Shown: in pieces, positions 52,919 to 61,432 of the stretch
How the letters are laid out: the number at the start of each line of letters is the position of its first letter
Numbering within the stretch: the first letter of the stretch is position 1
DNA from: Bacillus halotolerans
GTDB taxonomy: Bacteria; Bacillota; Bacilli; Bacillales; Bacillaceae
DNA: 64,000 nt
Assembly: GCF_001517105.1 (NCBI RefSeq)
Contig: NZ_LPVF01000008.1
Span: forward strand, 496,001 to 560,000
Direction of reading: 5' to 3'
Notes under the pieces: model-generated
Database searches by the model: none
What the model was told of the DNA's origin: nothing
What the model saw: only the letters and a program-made list of their open reading frames with translations
Made by a program: the position numbers and the translations under genes

Positions 52919-53728
52919 TTATCTGACAGAATTAATCAAACCGAGCATCTGATCACCCATTGTGATCGTTCTGCTGTTCAGCTGATAAGAACGCTGAGAC
53001 GCAATCAAATCTGTCATTTGCTTAGAAATATCCACATTAGACATCTCAAGCGCACCCTGCTGCATGCCGATGGTTTGTCTGTTTGCGCCATTCAGCTCTT
53101 CAAAGGCTGCTGCATTATCAATGGAGAAAAAATTATTCCCTTCGGATTTCAGCTCTTGAGGATTGTTCACTTGGACAACCCCGAGATTAAACCGCTGCAC
53201 CGTATTCCCGTTAGATGCGGTTAAGGTCCCGTTTTCATTGATCGTGATTTTTTTCATTGAGCTGTCTATGTTTACTGCATTGCCGTTTTCATCAAGCACG
53301 GGATGACCGTTGCCTGTCACGAGCTGAAGCTGGTTGGCATTATCAGCGGAAGGCGAAAAATAAAGCGCTCCGTCCCTCGTATACTGGCGATTGCCATTCA
53401 CGTTCACCTGGAGGTATTGGTAAGGAGACGTAAAAGCGATATCCAGATCGCGCTCCGTCTTCTTAATGCTTCCTTGATCGGATACGAGCCGTGAATTCAT
53501 CATCGCTCCGACGCCAAGGCGCAAGCCGGGCGGCGTTTTTCGGGATTGTGCCACTTCTTCATTTTTTTCATCAACCTGATCGAATTGCTGTCTGACGAGC
53601 TCAGAGAAATTCGTATCCTTAGCCTTATAGCCGGTTGTGTTGCTGTTGGAAAGGTTGCTGCTGATTGTGTCAATCTGCTGCTGCAGCTGGTTTAAGGTTG
53701 TTGATGCCGTTAGCATTGACCTGAGCAT
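52919..53728 (-). CDS. flhP: FlhP, flagellar hook-basal body protein
   Basis: A 269-residue FlgG-like rod/hook component. The N-terminal MLRSMLTASTTLNQLQQQID and C-terminal DLIASQRSYQLNSRTITMGD are the FlgG/FlgE hallmark pairs at both ends of the chain. Encoded directly after its partner flhO with 32 bases between, in a sigma-D operon. Confidence 0.93.
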   Translation of the reverse strand: MLRSMLTASTTLNQLQQQIDTISSNLSNSNTTGYKAKDTNFSELVRQQFDQVDEKNEEVAQSRKTPPGLRLGVGAMMNSRLVSDQGSIKKTERDLDIAFTSPYQYLQVNVNGNRQYTRDGALYFSPSADNANQLQLVTGNGHPVLDENGNAVNIDSSMKKITINENGTLTASNGNTVQRFNLGVVQVNNPQELKSEGNNFFSIDNAAAFEELNGANRQTIGMQQGALEMSNVDISKQMTDLIASQRSYQLNSRTITMGDQMLGLINSVR

Positions 53729-53760
53729 AGTTGATGTCCCCCGTTTTTTCTTCCGTTATC

Positions 53761-54573
53761 TTATATTTTTCCGATCTCATTGGCTGCTTTGTCCATACTT
53801 TTGTCATACGCTTGAATGACCTTCTGGTTTGCTTCAAACGATCTGTACGCTTCAGTCATTTCTGTATAGGCGCTCGTTACATCAACATTCGAAAGCTCAG
53901 AAACGCCTTGTTTTAATGAATAGGATACTTGGTTATTGCCAGCCGCACTCGGCAGGTCATTTCCGTCAGCCGTGCTGTACAAATCATTGCCATCTTTTTT
54001 TAGATTTCTGACGTCCTCTGCCATTCTGACATCAATCTGTCCGGCTGTCCGTCCGTTCGCAGTAACAGTACCGTTTTCAGACACAGTGAAATTTTCATTA
54101 TCGACCGTAATCGGCTGTCCTGTCGTTGATAAAATGGTATTTCCGTTGATTGTCAGCTGATTGTTCTCATTTAAAGAAAACGTGCTGCTTTTGGAATAAC
54201 GGACCCCATTCGCCGTTTGAACCGGATAAAAAAGGGCCGCATTTTCATTTGTTTCTGCATTTACCGGAACTTGATTTTCAATCAATGTGATGTCTGTAGG
54301 CTGATCCGTCGACTTAAGGCTTCCCTGTGTGAAAAGAGGCTTAAGCTCCTGCATATATACACCGGTATTAACGGAACCGATTTCTGTTTTCGATGTGCCG
54401 GCCGGAGATTTTGCTTCAATTCTGCTGAGAAGCATCTCAGGGAACGCGCGCATCGAGCCTTGTTCTGCTTTATATCCGGATGTATTTGCGTTTGCGATAT
54501 TATTTGAAAGCATTTCCGTTCTGCGCTGCTGGGCAATCATTGCGGAAGTTGCGGTATATAATCCTTTTAACAA
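53761..54573 (-). CDS. flhO: FlhO, flagellar hook-basal body protein
   Basis: A 270-residue distal-rod/FlgF-FlgG-like protein with the ANTSGYKAEQGSM element near the N terminus and YTEMTEAYRSFEANQKVIQ near the end. The start is TTG 54573, 5 bases after GAGGTGG, matching the 168 start; a longer ATG frame lacks a ribosome site. Together with FlhP it makes up part of the flagellar rod. Confidence 0.93.
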   Translation of the reverse strand: MLKGLYTATSAMIAQQRRTEMLSNNIANANTSGYKAEQGSMRAFPEMLLSRIEAKSPAGTSKTEIGSVNTGVYMQELKPLFTQGSLKSTDQPTDITLIENQVPVNAETNENAALFYPVQTANGVRYSKSSTFSLNENNQLTINGNTILSTTGQPITVDNENFTVSENGTVTANGRTAGQIDVRMAEDVRNLKKDGNDLYSTADGNDLPSAAGNNQVSYSLKQGVSELSNVDVTSAYTEMTEAYRSFEANQKVIQAYDKSMDKAANEIGKI

Positions 54574-54655
54574 GTTTTCCACCTCTAAAATGGCATTTTT
54601 TCCAGTTGTCATGTAGGAACATTCGTTCTATAATACAAATAAGTATTTTATCCTA

Positions 54656-54663
54656 TTATCGGC
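54656..54663 (-). promoter_or_regulatory. Sigma-D -10 element of flhO-flhP
   Basis: On the minus strand GCCGATAA matches the sigma-D -10 consensus GCCGATAT in seven of eight positions; 15 bases upstream, a -35 (TCAC) is weak. It fits the known sigma-D control of flhOP. Confidence 0.65.
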
Positions 54664-54694
54664 ATTTCCCATCAATTCGTGAAGAGTTTTCATA

Positions 54695-54730
54695 AAAAAA
54701 CCCCATTCTTTTTCAGAATGAGGTTTGAGT
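54695..54730 (-). terminator. mbl terminator
   Basis: Minus strand AAACCTCATTCT-gaaaa-AGAATGGGGTTTTTTT directly after the mbl stop. Confidence 0.9.
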
Positions 54731-54732
54731 GA

Positions 54733-55734
54733 TCAGCTTAGTTTGCGTTTAGGAAGCTTGTCCATATTATCAAGCATAACACCTGTGCCGACCGCCACAC
54801 AATCCATTGGATTTTCAGCGACAAGCACCGGAACCTTCAGCTCTTCAGCGAGCAGCTGGTCGAGGCCGTTTAAGAGCGCGCCTCCGCCGGTAATGATAAC
54901 GCCGCGGTCAATGATATCAGCGGACAGTTCAGGCGGTGTTCTTTCAAGCACTTGTTTCGCTGCCTGCACAATAACAGCTACAGATTCACGAAGGGCTTCT
55001 TCTACTTCTTTGCTGTTTACTGTAATTGTTCTTGGAAGACCGGAAACCATGTCCCGTCCGCGAATGGAAATTTCTTCGTGACGTGCGTCTGGGAAAACTG
55101 TTGCGACTTTAATCTTAATATCTTCCGCAGTACGTTCGCCGATCAGCAGCTTGTACTCGCGTTTGATGTAATTTAAGATTTCCATGTCAAACTTGTCCCC
55201 AGCCATTTTAATAGAAGAGGAGGTGACAATATCGCCCATTGAGATGACTGCGATATCCGTCGTCCCGCCTCCGATGTCTACAACCATGTTACCGCTCGGC
55301 TGGAATATTTCCATACCCGCGCCAATAGCGGCAACTTTCGGTTCTTCTTCAAGGTACACATGTTTACCGCCGCTTTTTTCAGCTGCTTCTTTGATTGCTT
55401 TTTGCTCAACTGATGTAATATTCGTCGGGCAGCAAATAAGCATGCGCGGTTTTGAGAACAGGCCTTTTACGTTCAGCTTGTTAATAAAATGTTTCAGCAT
55501 TGCTTCTGTTACTTCAAAGTCAGCAATAACTCCGTCTTTCAGCGGGCGAATCGCAACAATATTCCCAGGTGTACGTCCAACCATTCGTCTTGCCTCTTCG
55601 CCAACCGCCAGCACTTTGCCGCTGTTTTTATCAAGTGCAACTACGGAAGGTTCATTCAGAACAATTCCTTTACCTTTAACATGGATCAGTACATTTGCAG
55701 TACCGAGGTCAATACCAATATCCCTTGCAAACAT
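54733..55734 (-). CDS. mbl: Mbl, MreB-like cell-shape actin
   Basis: A 333-residue bacterial actin that guides peptidoglycan synthesis along the side wall. Phosphate-1 motif IGIDLGTANVLIHVKG, phosphate-2 MVVDIGGGTTDIAVI, and adenosine motif VIITGGGALLNGL, in order. It lies downstream of spoIIID. Confidence 0.96.
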   Translation of the reverse strand: MFARDIGIDLGTANVLIHVKGKGIVLNEPSVVALDKNSGKVLAVGEEARRMVGRTPGNIVAIRPLKDGVIADFEVTEAMLKHFINKLNVKGLFSKPRMLICCPTNITSVEQKAIKEAAEKSGGKHVYLEEEPKVAAIGAGMEIFQPSGNMVVDIGGGTTDIAVISMGDIVTSSSIKMAGDKFDMEILNYIKREYKLLIGERTAEDIKIKVATVFPDARHEEISIRGRDMVSGLPRTITVNSKEVEEALRESVAVIVQAAKQVLERTPPELSADIIDRGVIITGGGALLNGLDQLLAEELKVPVLVAENPMDCVAVGTGVMLDNMDKLPKRKLS

Positions 55735-55912
55735 CTATTTATATCCTCCTTGAAAATCTGTTTCACAGTAAATATCCACATTGTGCCCTAATTATATATA
55801 TTATCATAAAATATAGAAAAAAAGTTGGAAGCACATTAAGTTCTTTACAAATTTTTGCGGATGATCTGCAAACGATTTCCGGAAGACAATGCAGTTGATT
55901 TGTCCTGAGTGA

Positions 55913-56194
55913 TTATGGCTGGCGAACGGGCTCTCCTTCAAGAATTTCATCCTTTTTATACTTGAGTTTTGTTGCTTCTCCTCCTCTTAAATGCCTGATG
56001 GATTTATGATAATCGAGTATTTCTTTCACTTCGTTTGCCAAGTCAGGATTGATTTCAGGCAGACGCTCTGTTAAATCCTTGTGTACTGTACTTTTGGAAA
56101 CACCAAATTCCTTCGCAATGACACGAACGGTTTTCTTTGTCTCCACGATGTACTTTCCTATCTTGATTGTTCGCTCTTTGATGTAATCGTGCAC
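55913..56194 (-). CDS. spoIIID: SpoIIID, sporulation transcription factor
   Basis: A 93-residue DNA-binding regulator of the mother-cell sigma-E programme. HTH ETKKTVRVIAKEFGVSKSTV (about 18-40) followed by a basic C-terminal helix. GTG 56194 lies 8 bases after GGGAGG. The usd leader gene lies directly upstream, and its translation is required for efficient SpoIIID synthesis. Confidence 0.95.
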   Translation of the reverse strand: MHDYIKERTIKIGKYIVETKKTVRVIAKEFGVSKSTVHKDLTERLPEINPDLANEVKEILDYHKSIRHLRGGEATKLKYKKDEILEGEPVRQP

Positions 56195-56208
56195 ACCACT
56201 CGACCTCC

Positions 56209-56319
56209 CTAAAATGGATGTGAGAAGTGTGAAATGAGATCCGTATTCTGTAAAGAGTCATTCATTATGCAGCTTCTTTGTTGTATGGTTTTAAAAGTAA
56301 GTTTGTGAAATATGCCCAC
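56209..56319 (-). CDS. usd: usd, leader peptide upstream of spoIIID (36 aa)
   Basis: A 36-residue frame from GTG 56319 (MGIFHKLTFKTIQQRSCIMN...) preceded by GAGGTGAGG. It ends at TAG, which overlaps the start of the spoIIID ribosome site GGGAGG. In B. subtilis, translation of usd opens a secondary structure that would hide the spoIIID ribosome site. Position and length are as for the known gene. Confidence 0.85.
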   Translation of the reverse strand: MGIFHKLTFKTIQQRSCIMNDSLQNTDLISHFSHPF

Positions 56320-56359
56320 GATCCCTCACCTCAAACACTCTCTTTGTTAGGTTTGTAAC

Positions 56360-56388
56360 AGTGTATTAGCATTCTTGCGGGAATATGC
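56360..56388 (-). promoter_or_regulatory. Sigma-E promoter of usd-spoIIID
   Basis: Minus strand GCATATT (56382-56388) and AATACACT (56360-56367) 14 bases apart. Sigma-E prefers KMATATT and CATACANT. It lies 40 bases upstream of the usd start. Confidence 0.8.
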
Positions 56389-56465
56389 TAAAAACTCAAT
56401 AAGGACAAGGGGTGAAACGAACTTTTCGACTTCGGCTAATTATTTCGCGTCACTAAATTTATATC

Positions 56466-56494
56466 TTTACATCCTTTCATCGCTCCTGTAAAAT
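56466..56494 (+). promoter_or_regulatory. Predicted ywoH promoter
   Basis: TTTACA (56466-56471) and TAAAAT (56489-56494) with 17 bases between. Confidence 0.55.
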
Positions 56495-56509
56495 GAAAAA
56501 AGCAATTAG

Positions 56510-56521
56510 TTACTTAGGTAA
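56510..56521 (+). promoter_or_regulatory. Candidate MarR operator of ywoH
   Basis: TTACTTAGGTAA, an almost exact palindrome, begins 15 bases after the -10 and 23 bases before the ywoH start. MarR regulators commonly bind such sites in their own promoters. Confidence 0.5.
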
Positions 56522-56543
56522 GTTTTTTTAGAAGGAGACCGAA

Positions 56544-56957
56544 ATGACCTACGTCAACAGACACCTCATTCATCAAATCAACCAAAGCGCCCGCCTGATT
56601 GCCAAAAAAGCCAATGAACAGCTGGAGCCATTCGGCCTTTACTCATCTCAATGGTCAATTTTATATTGTTTGCGTACGATCGGACCAATGACTCAAAAGG
56701 AGATTTGGTCCTATTTAAATGTGGAAGCGCCAACGGTGACCCGGACGATCAAACGCCTTGAAGAAAACGGCTGGGTACAGAGACGGCAAGGTGAAGACAA
56801 ACGGGAAAAACTCGTTGTCCTCACAAAAGAAGCAGAGAAAAAATACGAAGAAATCAATGTGAAAATGCTGAAATTCGAGGAAGAACTGCTTGCAGATTTC
56901 CGTGATGAAGATAAAGAAGCGTTTTCTCATTTATTTCGTTTGTTTTTACAACAATGA
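56544..56957 (+). CDS. ywoH: YwoH, MarR-family regulator
   Basis: A 137-residue MarR repressor with winged HTH (GPMTQKEIWSYLNVEAPTVT, wing GWVQRRQGEDKREKLVVLT). It is followed 20 bases later by the efflux gene ywoG, which it probably controls. GAAGGAG precedes the ATG. Confidence 0.92.
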   Translation: MTYVNRHLIHQINQSARLIAKKANEQLEPFGLYSSQWSILYCLRTIGPMTQKEIWSYLNVEAPTVTRTIKRLEENGWVQRRQGEDKREKLVVLTKEAEKKYEEINVKMLKFEEELLADFRDEDKEAFSHLFRLFLQQ

Positions 56958-56977
56958 ATTAAGGAAGTGACATACAT

Positions 56978-58174
56978 TTGAAAAAGTCTGAACCGATTTG
57001 GACCAAAGATTTTATTATGGTCGTTCTCGTGAACTTGTTTGTTTTTGTGTTCTTTTATACATTTTTGACCGTTCTGCCTATCTATATGATGCAGGAGCTG
57101 GGAGGTACTGAATCTCAGGGAGGGCTGTTGATCAGTCTGTTCCTGTTATCCGCCATTTTCACACGTCCTTTTTCAGGAGCTATTATAGAACGGTTTGGGA
57201 AAAAGAGAATGGCGATTGTATCGATGGCGATTTTTGCCCTTTCGTCTTTTCTTTACCTGCCAATTCATAACTTCTATCTGCTGCTTGGATTGCGGTTCTT
57301 CCAAGGAATCTGGTTCAGTATTTTAACCACTGTAACCGGCGCGATCGCAGCTGATATCATTCCGGTTAAACGCCGAGGCGAAGGGCTTGGATACTTCGCC
57401 ATGTCTATGAACCTCGCAATGGCTATCGGTCCGTTTCTCGGATTGAGCCTGGTGAAAATTGTGCCTTTCTCTGTCTTCTTTACAATTTTTGCGGTGTTTA
57501 TGATTGTCGGGCTGTTTGTTACATTACTCATTAAAGTGCCAAACAGCATCAGCAGCGGAACGACTGTATTCCGCTTCTCTCTGTCGGATATGTTTGAAAA
57601 AGGCGCGCTTAAGATTGCGATTGTAGGATTGTTTATATCATTCTGTTATTCAACAGTTACGGCATTTTTGTCCGTTTTTGCTAAGTCTATTGATCTATTA
57701 AATGTCAGCGGCTACTTCTTTGTATGCTTTGCAGTTACGATGATGGTCGCGCGTCCGTTTACAGGCAAACTGTTCGACAAAGTCGGACCGGGGATTGTGA
57801 TTTACCCTTCAATCCTGATTTTCTCTGTCGGACTTTGCATGCTTGCCTTTACGCACAGCAGCTGGATGCTGTTATTATCCGGAGCGGTGATCGGGCTCGG
57901 ATACGGCTCAATCGTGCCGTGCATGCAAACGCTGGCGATACAAAATTCACCGGCACACCGTTCAGGATTTGCGACAGCGACGTTCTTTACGTTCTTTGAC
58001 AGCGGAATTGCCGCTGGATCGTATGTGTTCGGATTATTCGTTGCTTCCGCAGGCTTCTCATCTATTTACTTATCAGCGGGTCTATTTGTTCTGATTTCTC
58101 TTCTCCTCTATGCATGGAGCCAGAAAAAAACGGCTGTAGCCGAACCTGAAGGAAAAGTGTCGATTGCAGAATAG
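56978..58174 (+). CDS. ywoG: YwoG, MFS drug-efflux-like transporter
   Basis: A 398-residue membrane protein of the major facilitator superfamily with 12 predicted helices; the loop motif A appears as [13 protein letters not shown] (near 68). The start is TTG 56978 behind AAGGAAGTG. Operon with the MarR repressor YwoH suggests an inducible multidrug or metabolite exporter. The substrate is unknown. Confidence 0.9.
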   Translation: MKKSEPIWTKDFIMVVLVNLFVFVFFYTFLTVLPIYMMQELGGTESQGGLLISLFLLSAIFTRPFSGAIIERFGKKRMAIVSMAIFALSSFLYLPIHNFYLLLGLRFFQGIWFSILTTVTGAIAADIIPVKRRGEGLGYFAMSMNLAMAIGPFLGLSLVKIVPFSVFFTIFAVFMIVGLFVTLLIKVPNSISSGTTVFRFSLSDMFEKGALKIAIVGLFISFCYSTVTAFLSVFAKSIDLLNVSGYFFVCFAVTMMVARPFTGKLFDKVGPGIVIYPSILIFSVGLCMLAFTHSSWMLLLSGAVIGLGYGSIVPCMQTLAIQNSPAHRSGFATATFFTFFDSGIAAGSYVFGLFVASAGFSSIYLSAGLFVLISLLLYAWSQKKTAVAEPEGKVSIAE

Positions 58175-58179
58175 CTTGT

Positions 58180-58213
58180 CAGACTGCCGGAGTTTGCCGG
58201 CAGTCTTTTTTTG
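58180..58213 (+). terminator. ywoHG terminator
   Basis: AGACTGCCGG-agttt-GCCGGCAGTCTTTTTTT, immediately after the stop. Confidence 0.92.
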
Positions 58214-58216
58214 CAT

Positions 58217-58264
58217 AAAAAAACGGCATTCTGCTCCGTTGAACGGAATAGAATGCCGCTTCTT
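58217..58264 (-). terminator. ywoF terminator
   Basis: Minus strand GCGGCATTCTattCCGTT-caac-GGagcAGAATGCCG followed by TTTTTTT. Confidence 0.85.
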
Positions 58265-58271
58265 TCATGAT

Positions 58272-59678
58272 TCATTCAATAATCGGACGCGCAGGTGAAT
58301 CCGGATCTAATGTAAAATCAAAAGACTCTTCGTCACGATACATCGGATCTGCATAAATAGAGCCGACATCATTTTTCGTTGCTTTTTGATAGGATGAAAA
58401 CGAGTCGTATTCAGTCTTTTTCCACATCCATAAGCCGTCCTTACCTGCTTCCTTATGGTAAACGTTATGATTGACTGTATTTCCTTCATTGGTTTTCCAA
58501 TCGTTGGCAATAAACAGCCTTGAATCACTTGCCGTCATGATGTTCTTTTCTATTACGTTGTTTTTTGTATCGTGCTGCAGCAATAGCTGTCCGCCATACA
58601 GCTCTTTTGTATCGTTGCGGAAAATAATGTTGTGAGCAATCACAGAACCGGTGGTGCCGCCACGCTCTTTGTCATATCCGCCGATTGAAATACCCGTGTA
58701 CGCATTCTGGTACACTTTGTTGTCGGTAATCTTTATATCCTCAGCATATTTTCCTTTGTGCTCAGAGGTTGCTTCAATACCGATATCGTTTCTGTAAACC
58801 GTGTTTTTCCTTATGTCAATATTGCGTCCTCCGTCGACATATATTCCGCCGGCTGAGTACTCATCTCCATAAGCGGGATTTCCGAAAGTTGAATGATGAT
58901 AGACAGTATTGTTTTCTACGACGCCGTTTCGAACATAATCGTTTTGATCTGCCGTTCCTTCATATCCGATAAGATCGATGCCAATATTGTTATTATCACG
59001 GACCAGATTGCCTGCAACCGTAAAGCCGTCAATGTTTCCGTTCAGTACAACCGCTTCACTCGCTCCGAGTGTCAGCTTTTCAACGGTATTATCCGTAATC
59101 TTAATGTCTTTCATGCTTCCCGTCCCATAAACCGCAATTCCGTGTGCATTGCCCTCATCCGCCGTTGTTTTTATATTCCGAACATGATTATCCTTAATCG
59201 TGATATGGCTGCTGGACCCAGTCACATAAATTCCCATGGCGGTTGCTTCTTCAGATGAAACAGAGAGATTCTCAATCGTTAAACCGCTGATTGTGATGTA
59301 ATGTTTATTGTCTATGCGGATTAACGGCGTTTCATATTCTGCGCTCGTCATCGATTTCCCGGTAATGACTGCTTTCTCGTCCTGATAGTTTCGAAACGTG
59401 ATAGGCTTCCCGTCCGCGCCGCTATGCTTCACATCAAGCGGTTCATCATACGTGCCTTCCCGGATGATTACAGTTGTTCCGGCAACAGCTTCCTTAGCGG
59501 CATGCGCCAGTGTACGAAATGGCTTTGTTTTCGTCCCTTCATTTTGATCATTGCCGTCAGGAGAAACATATAAGCAGTTCACTGAGTCTTGTTCATTTGC
59601 TGCCGTCTTATCATAGGTTAAAGCGATAATAACAGCAGTTAAAACGGCTGCCGCAGAAATAAAAAATGATATTTTCAT
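58272..59678 (-). CDS. ywoF: YwoF, secreted right-handed beta-helix protein
   Basis: A 468-residue exported protein. Signal peptide MKISFFISAAAVLTAVIIAL; then a pectate-lyase/polysaccharide-lyase-like right-handed parallel beta-helix built of repeated NxI/V turns (ITISGLTIENLSV, ITIKDNHVRNIK, IDIRKNTVYRND). N-terminal part has the DUF1565-like YVSPDGNDQNEGTKTKPF. The putative calcium-binding ladder is suited to a polysaccharide lyase, but the catalytic base cannot be picked by eye. Substrate unknown. Confidence 0.88.
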   Translation of the reverse strand: MKISFFISAAAVLTAVIIALTYDKTAANEQDSVNCLYVSPDGNDQNEGTKTKPFRTLAHAAKEAVAGTTVIIREGTYDEPLDVKHSGADGKPITFRNYQDEKAVITGKSMTSAEYETPLIRIDNKHYITISGLTIENLSVSSEEATAMGIYVTGSSSHITIKDNHVRNIKTTADEGNAHGIAVYGTGSMKDIKITDNTVEKLTLGASEAVVLNGNIDGFTVAGNLVRDNNNIGIDLIGYEGTADQNDYVRNGVVENNTVYHHSTFGNPAYGDEYSAGGIYVDGGRNIDIRKNTVYRNDIGIEATSEHKGKYAEDIKITDNKVYQNAYTGISIGGYDKERGGTTGSVIAHNIIFRNDTKELYGGQLLLQHDTKNNVIEKNIMTASDSRLFIANDWKTNEGNTVNHNVYHKEAGKDGLWMWKKTEYDSFSSYQKATKNDVGSIYADPMYRDEESFDFTLDPDSPARPIIE

Positions 59679-59778
59679 ATTGGATTCTCATTTCTATTTA
59701 GAATGGATTTTCTTATATCATTATAAGTTATCCATTTATGGAAAACCATCTCAAATTCATTTTACCTGCTTAAAGCTC

Positions 59779-61251
59779 TTATTCAGCTCGACGCACCTGC
59801 CCAGAATCATACTTTCCAATAACCGATGATACCGGCGGGTGAATCCGCATCAGAGCAATATAGACAAGAAATGATGTCAGCACACCTACAAACCATGAGA
59901 TGTCATATAAGCCTTTTAATGCGGGGACATACATTCCGATTAATGAGATCAGTGCGCCTAAAAGCGTAGCTGCGAATGCCCGGTAGTTATACCCTTTAAA
60001 ATACACATACCGTCCGGTTTCGGAATAAAGGTCATCAACCGAAAGCTCCCGCTTGCGAATAATAAAGTAATCAGCCATCATGACGCCCGCCACCGGACCG
60101 AGCATGCCGCCGATTAAACCGAGAAACGCATAAACACTGGTTGCGCTCTCCATGAGCTTCCACGGAACCGTAAATAAAGCGAGCAGGGCTGTAATAAAGC
60201 TGCCTCGTTTAAAATTAATATATTTCGGTAACGCATTCGCAATATCATAGGCCGGAGACACAATGTTTGCTGCGACATTAACTGATATGGTGGCAATACA
60301 GAGCGTAATCACAGATAATACGATGACATAAGGATTATCAAACCTCGCCAAAATATCAACCACGTCCCAAATCGGCTCGCCGAAAGCAACCTGCGAACCG
60401 GAGGTCACCGTAATACTGGCAAATGCAAATAATGCGAAGGTTCCCGGCAAGCCGTAAAACTGGCCTTTAATCTGCTCTTTTTGCGTTTCAGCAAACCGTG
60501 TAAAATCAGGTATGTTTAAAATTAACGTCGCCCAAATGCCGATAATGCCGGTGACCCCGGCAGCAAACGGCCAAAATGTTTCTGAAAACGTATGAAATTT
60601 TCCAGGCTGCGAATAGATGGGCCCGAGTCCTCCGGCTATATCGACCGCCCACCATACCATGCCGCCAAACACCACATATACTAAAGGACCTGCCCATACC
60701 TCGAAACGCTTAATCGATTCCATGCCGTGGTGCAATACGAGTAAATGCACAGCCCAAAAGAATACGAAAGAGAGGAAACCAGACAAGTGAATGCCTAGAA
60801 TATTCCACTCCCCGCCAATCTCTCCCCAGCCGGGCCACATATTTAACAGCAAAATGTTCAGCGCCGTGCTTCCGGCAAAGGTTTGAATGCCAAGCCACAT
60901 AATGGCTGTAAAAGCCCTCAGAAGCGCCGGAATGTTTGCGCCGTAAATTCCATATGAAGCCCGGATAATCACAGGAAACGGCAGACCGTATTTTGTCCCT
61001 GCATGCCCGTTTAAGGCGAGTGCGCCAAACAAAATAAGCGAGGCCGTAATAATGATCGCCATCACCTGCCACGGTGAAAGCCCGATTGCAATTAATCCGC
61101 CCACTGTCGCGTAGGTCGGTATATTATGTATGCACCCCATCCAGATCGAGGCAAAGTTCATTGCTTTCCAAGTGCGTTTTTCCTGCCCTAAAGGCAGCAG
61201 ATCCTCATTGCTCAGCCTGTTTGATTGCTGCTGACTCTCTTTTAACTCCAT
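59779..61251 (-). CDS. pucI: PucI (YwoE), allantoin permease, NCS1 family
   Basis: A 490-residue membrane permease of the NCS1 family with 12 helices. It imports allantoin for use as nitrogen source; the family motif NFASIWMGCIHNIPTYATVG and APAYDIANALPKYINFKRGS-like (here SPAYDIANALPKYI) are present. ATG 61251 follows GGGGAG; a 7-codon longer frame is not supported. Its promoter region has TnrA- and PucR-like sites upstream (61291-61326). Confidence 0.88.
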   Translation of the reverse strand: MELKESQQQSNRLSNEDLLPLGQEKRTWKAMNFASIWMGCIHNIPTYATVGGLIAIGLSPWQVMAIIITASLILFGALALNGHAGTKYGLPFPVIIRASYGIYGANIPALLRAFTAIMWLGIQTFAGSTALNILLLNMWPGWGEIGGEWNILGIHLSGFLSFVFFWAVHLLVLHHGMESIKRFEVWAGPLVYVVFGGMVWWAVDIAGGLGPIYSQPGKFHTFSETFWPFAAGVTGIIGIWATLILNIPDFTRFAETQKEQIKGQFYGLPGTFALFAFASITVTSGSQVAFGEPIWDVVDILARFDNPYVIVLSVITLCIATISVNVAANIVSPAYDIANALPKYINFKRGSFITALLALFTVPWKLMESATSVYAFLGLIGGMLGPVAGVMMADYFIIRKRELSVDDLYSETGRYVYFKGYNYRAFAATLLGALISLIGMYVPALKGLYDISWFVGVLTSFLVYIALMRIHPPVSSVIGKYDSGQVRRAE

Positions 61252-61290
61252 AGCCGGCTCCCCTTTCAGCATTGTCTATCTTCCGTTATA

Positions 61291-61326
61291 TGTATTGTTT
61301 TCTAACATCATATGTTACGTAATATA
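61291..61326. promoter_or_regulatory. Candidate TnrA-type site and palindrome upstream of pucI
   Basis: TGTATTGTTTTCTAACA (61291-61307) fits the 17-base TnrA/GlnR pattern TGTNAN7TNACA with one mismatch, about 40 bases upstream of the gene. Adjacent, TATGTTACGTAATATA (61311-61326) is an inverted repeat with core TTACGTAA. Confidence 0.4.
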
Positions 61327-61395
61327 ACTGAAAAATCAGACAAATACATTAGCTATGATACACAATCCTTTTATTCATTTTTGAGCATCCTAAAC

Positions 61396-61432
61396 AAGAA
61401 AAAGAGACAGACTCGCATATCTGTCTCTTTTC
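61396..61432 (-). terminator. ywoD terminator
   Basis: Minus strand AAGAGACAGATATGCGAGTCTGTCTCTT-type hairpin with T-run at the ywoD stop. Confidence 0.85.
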
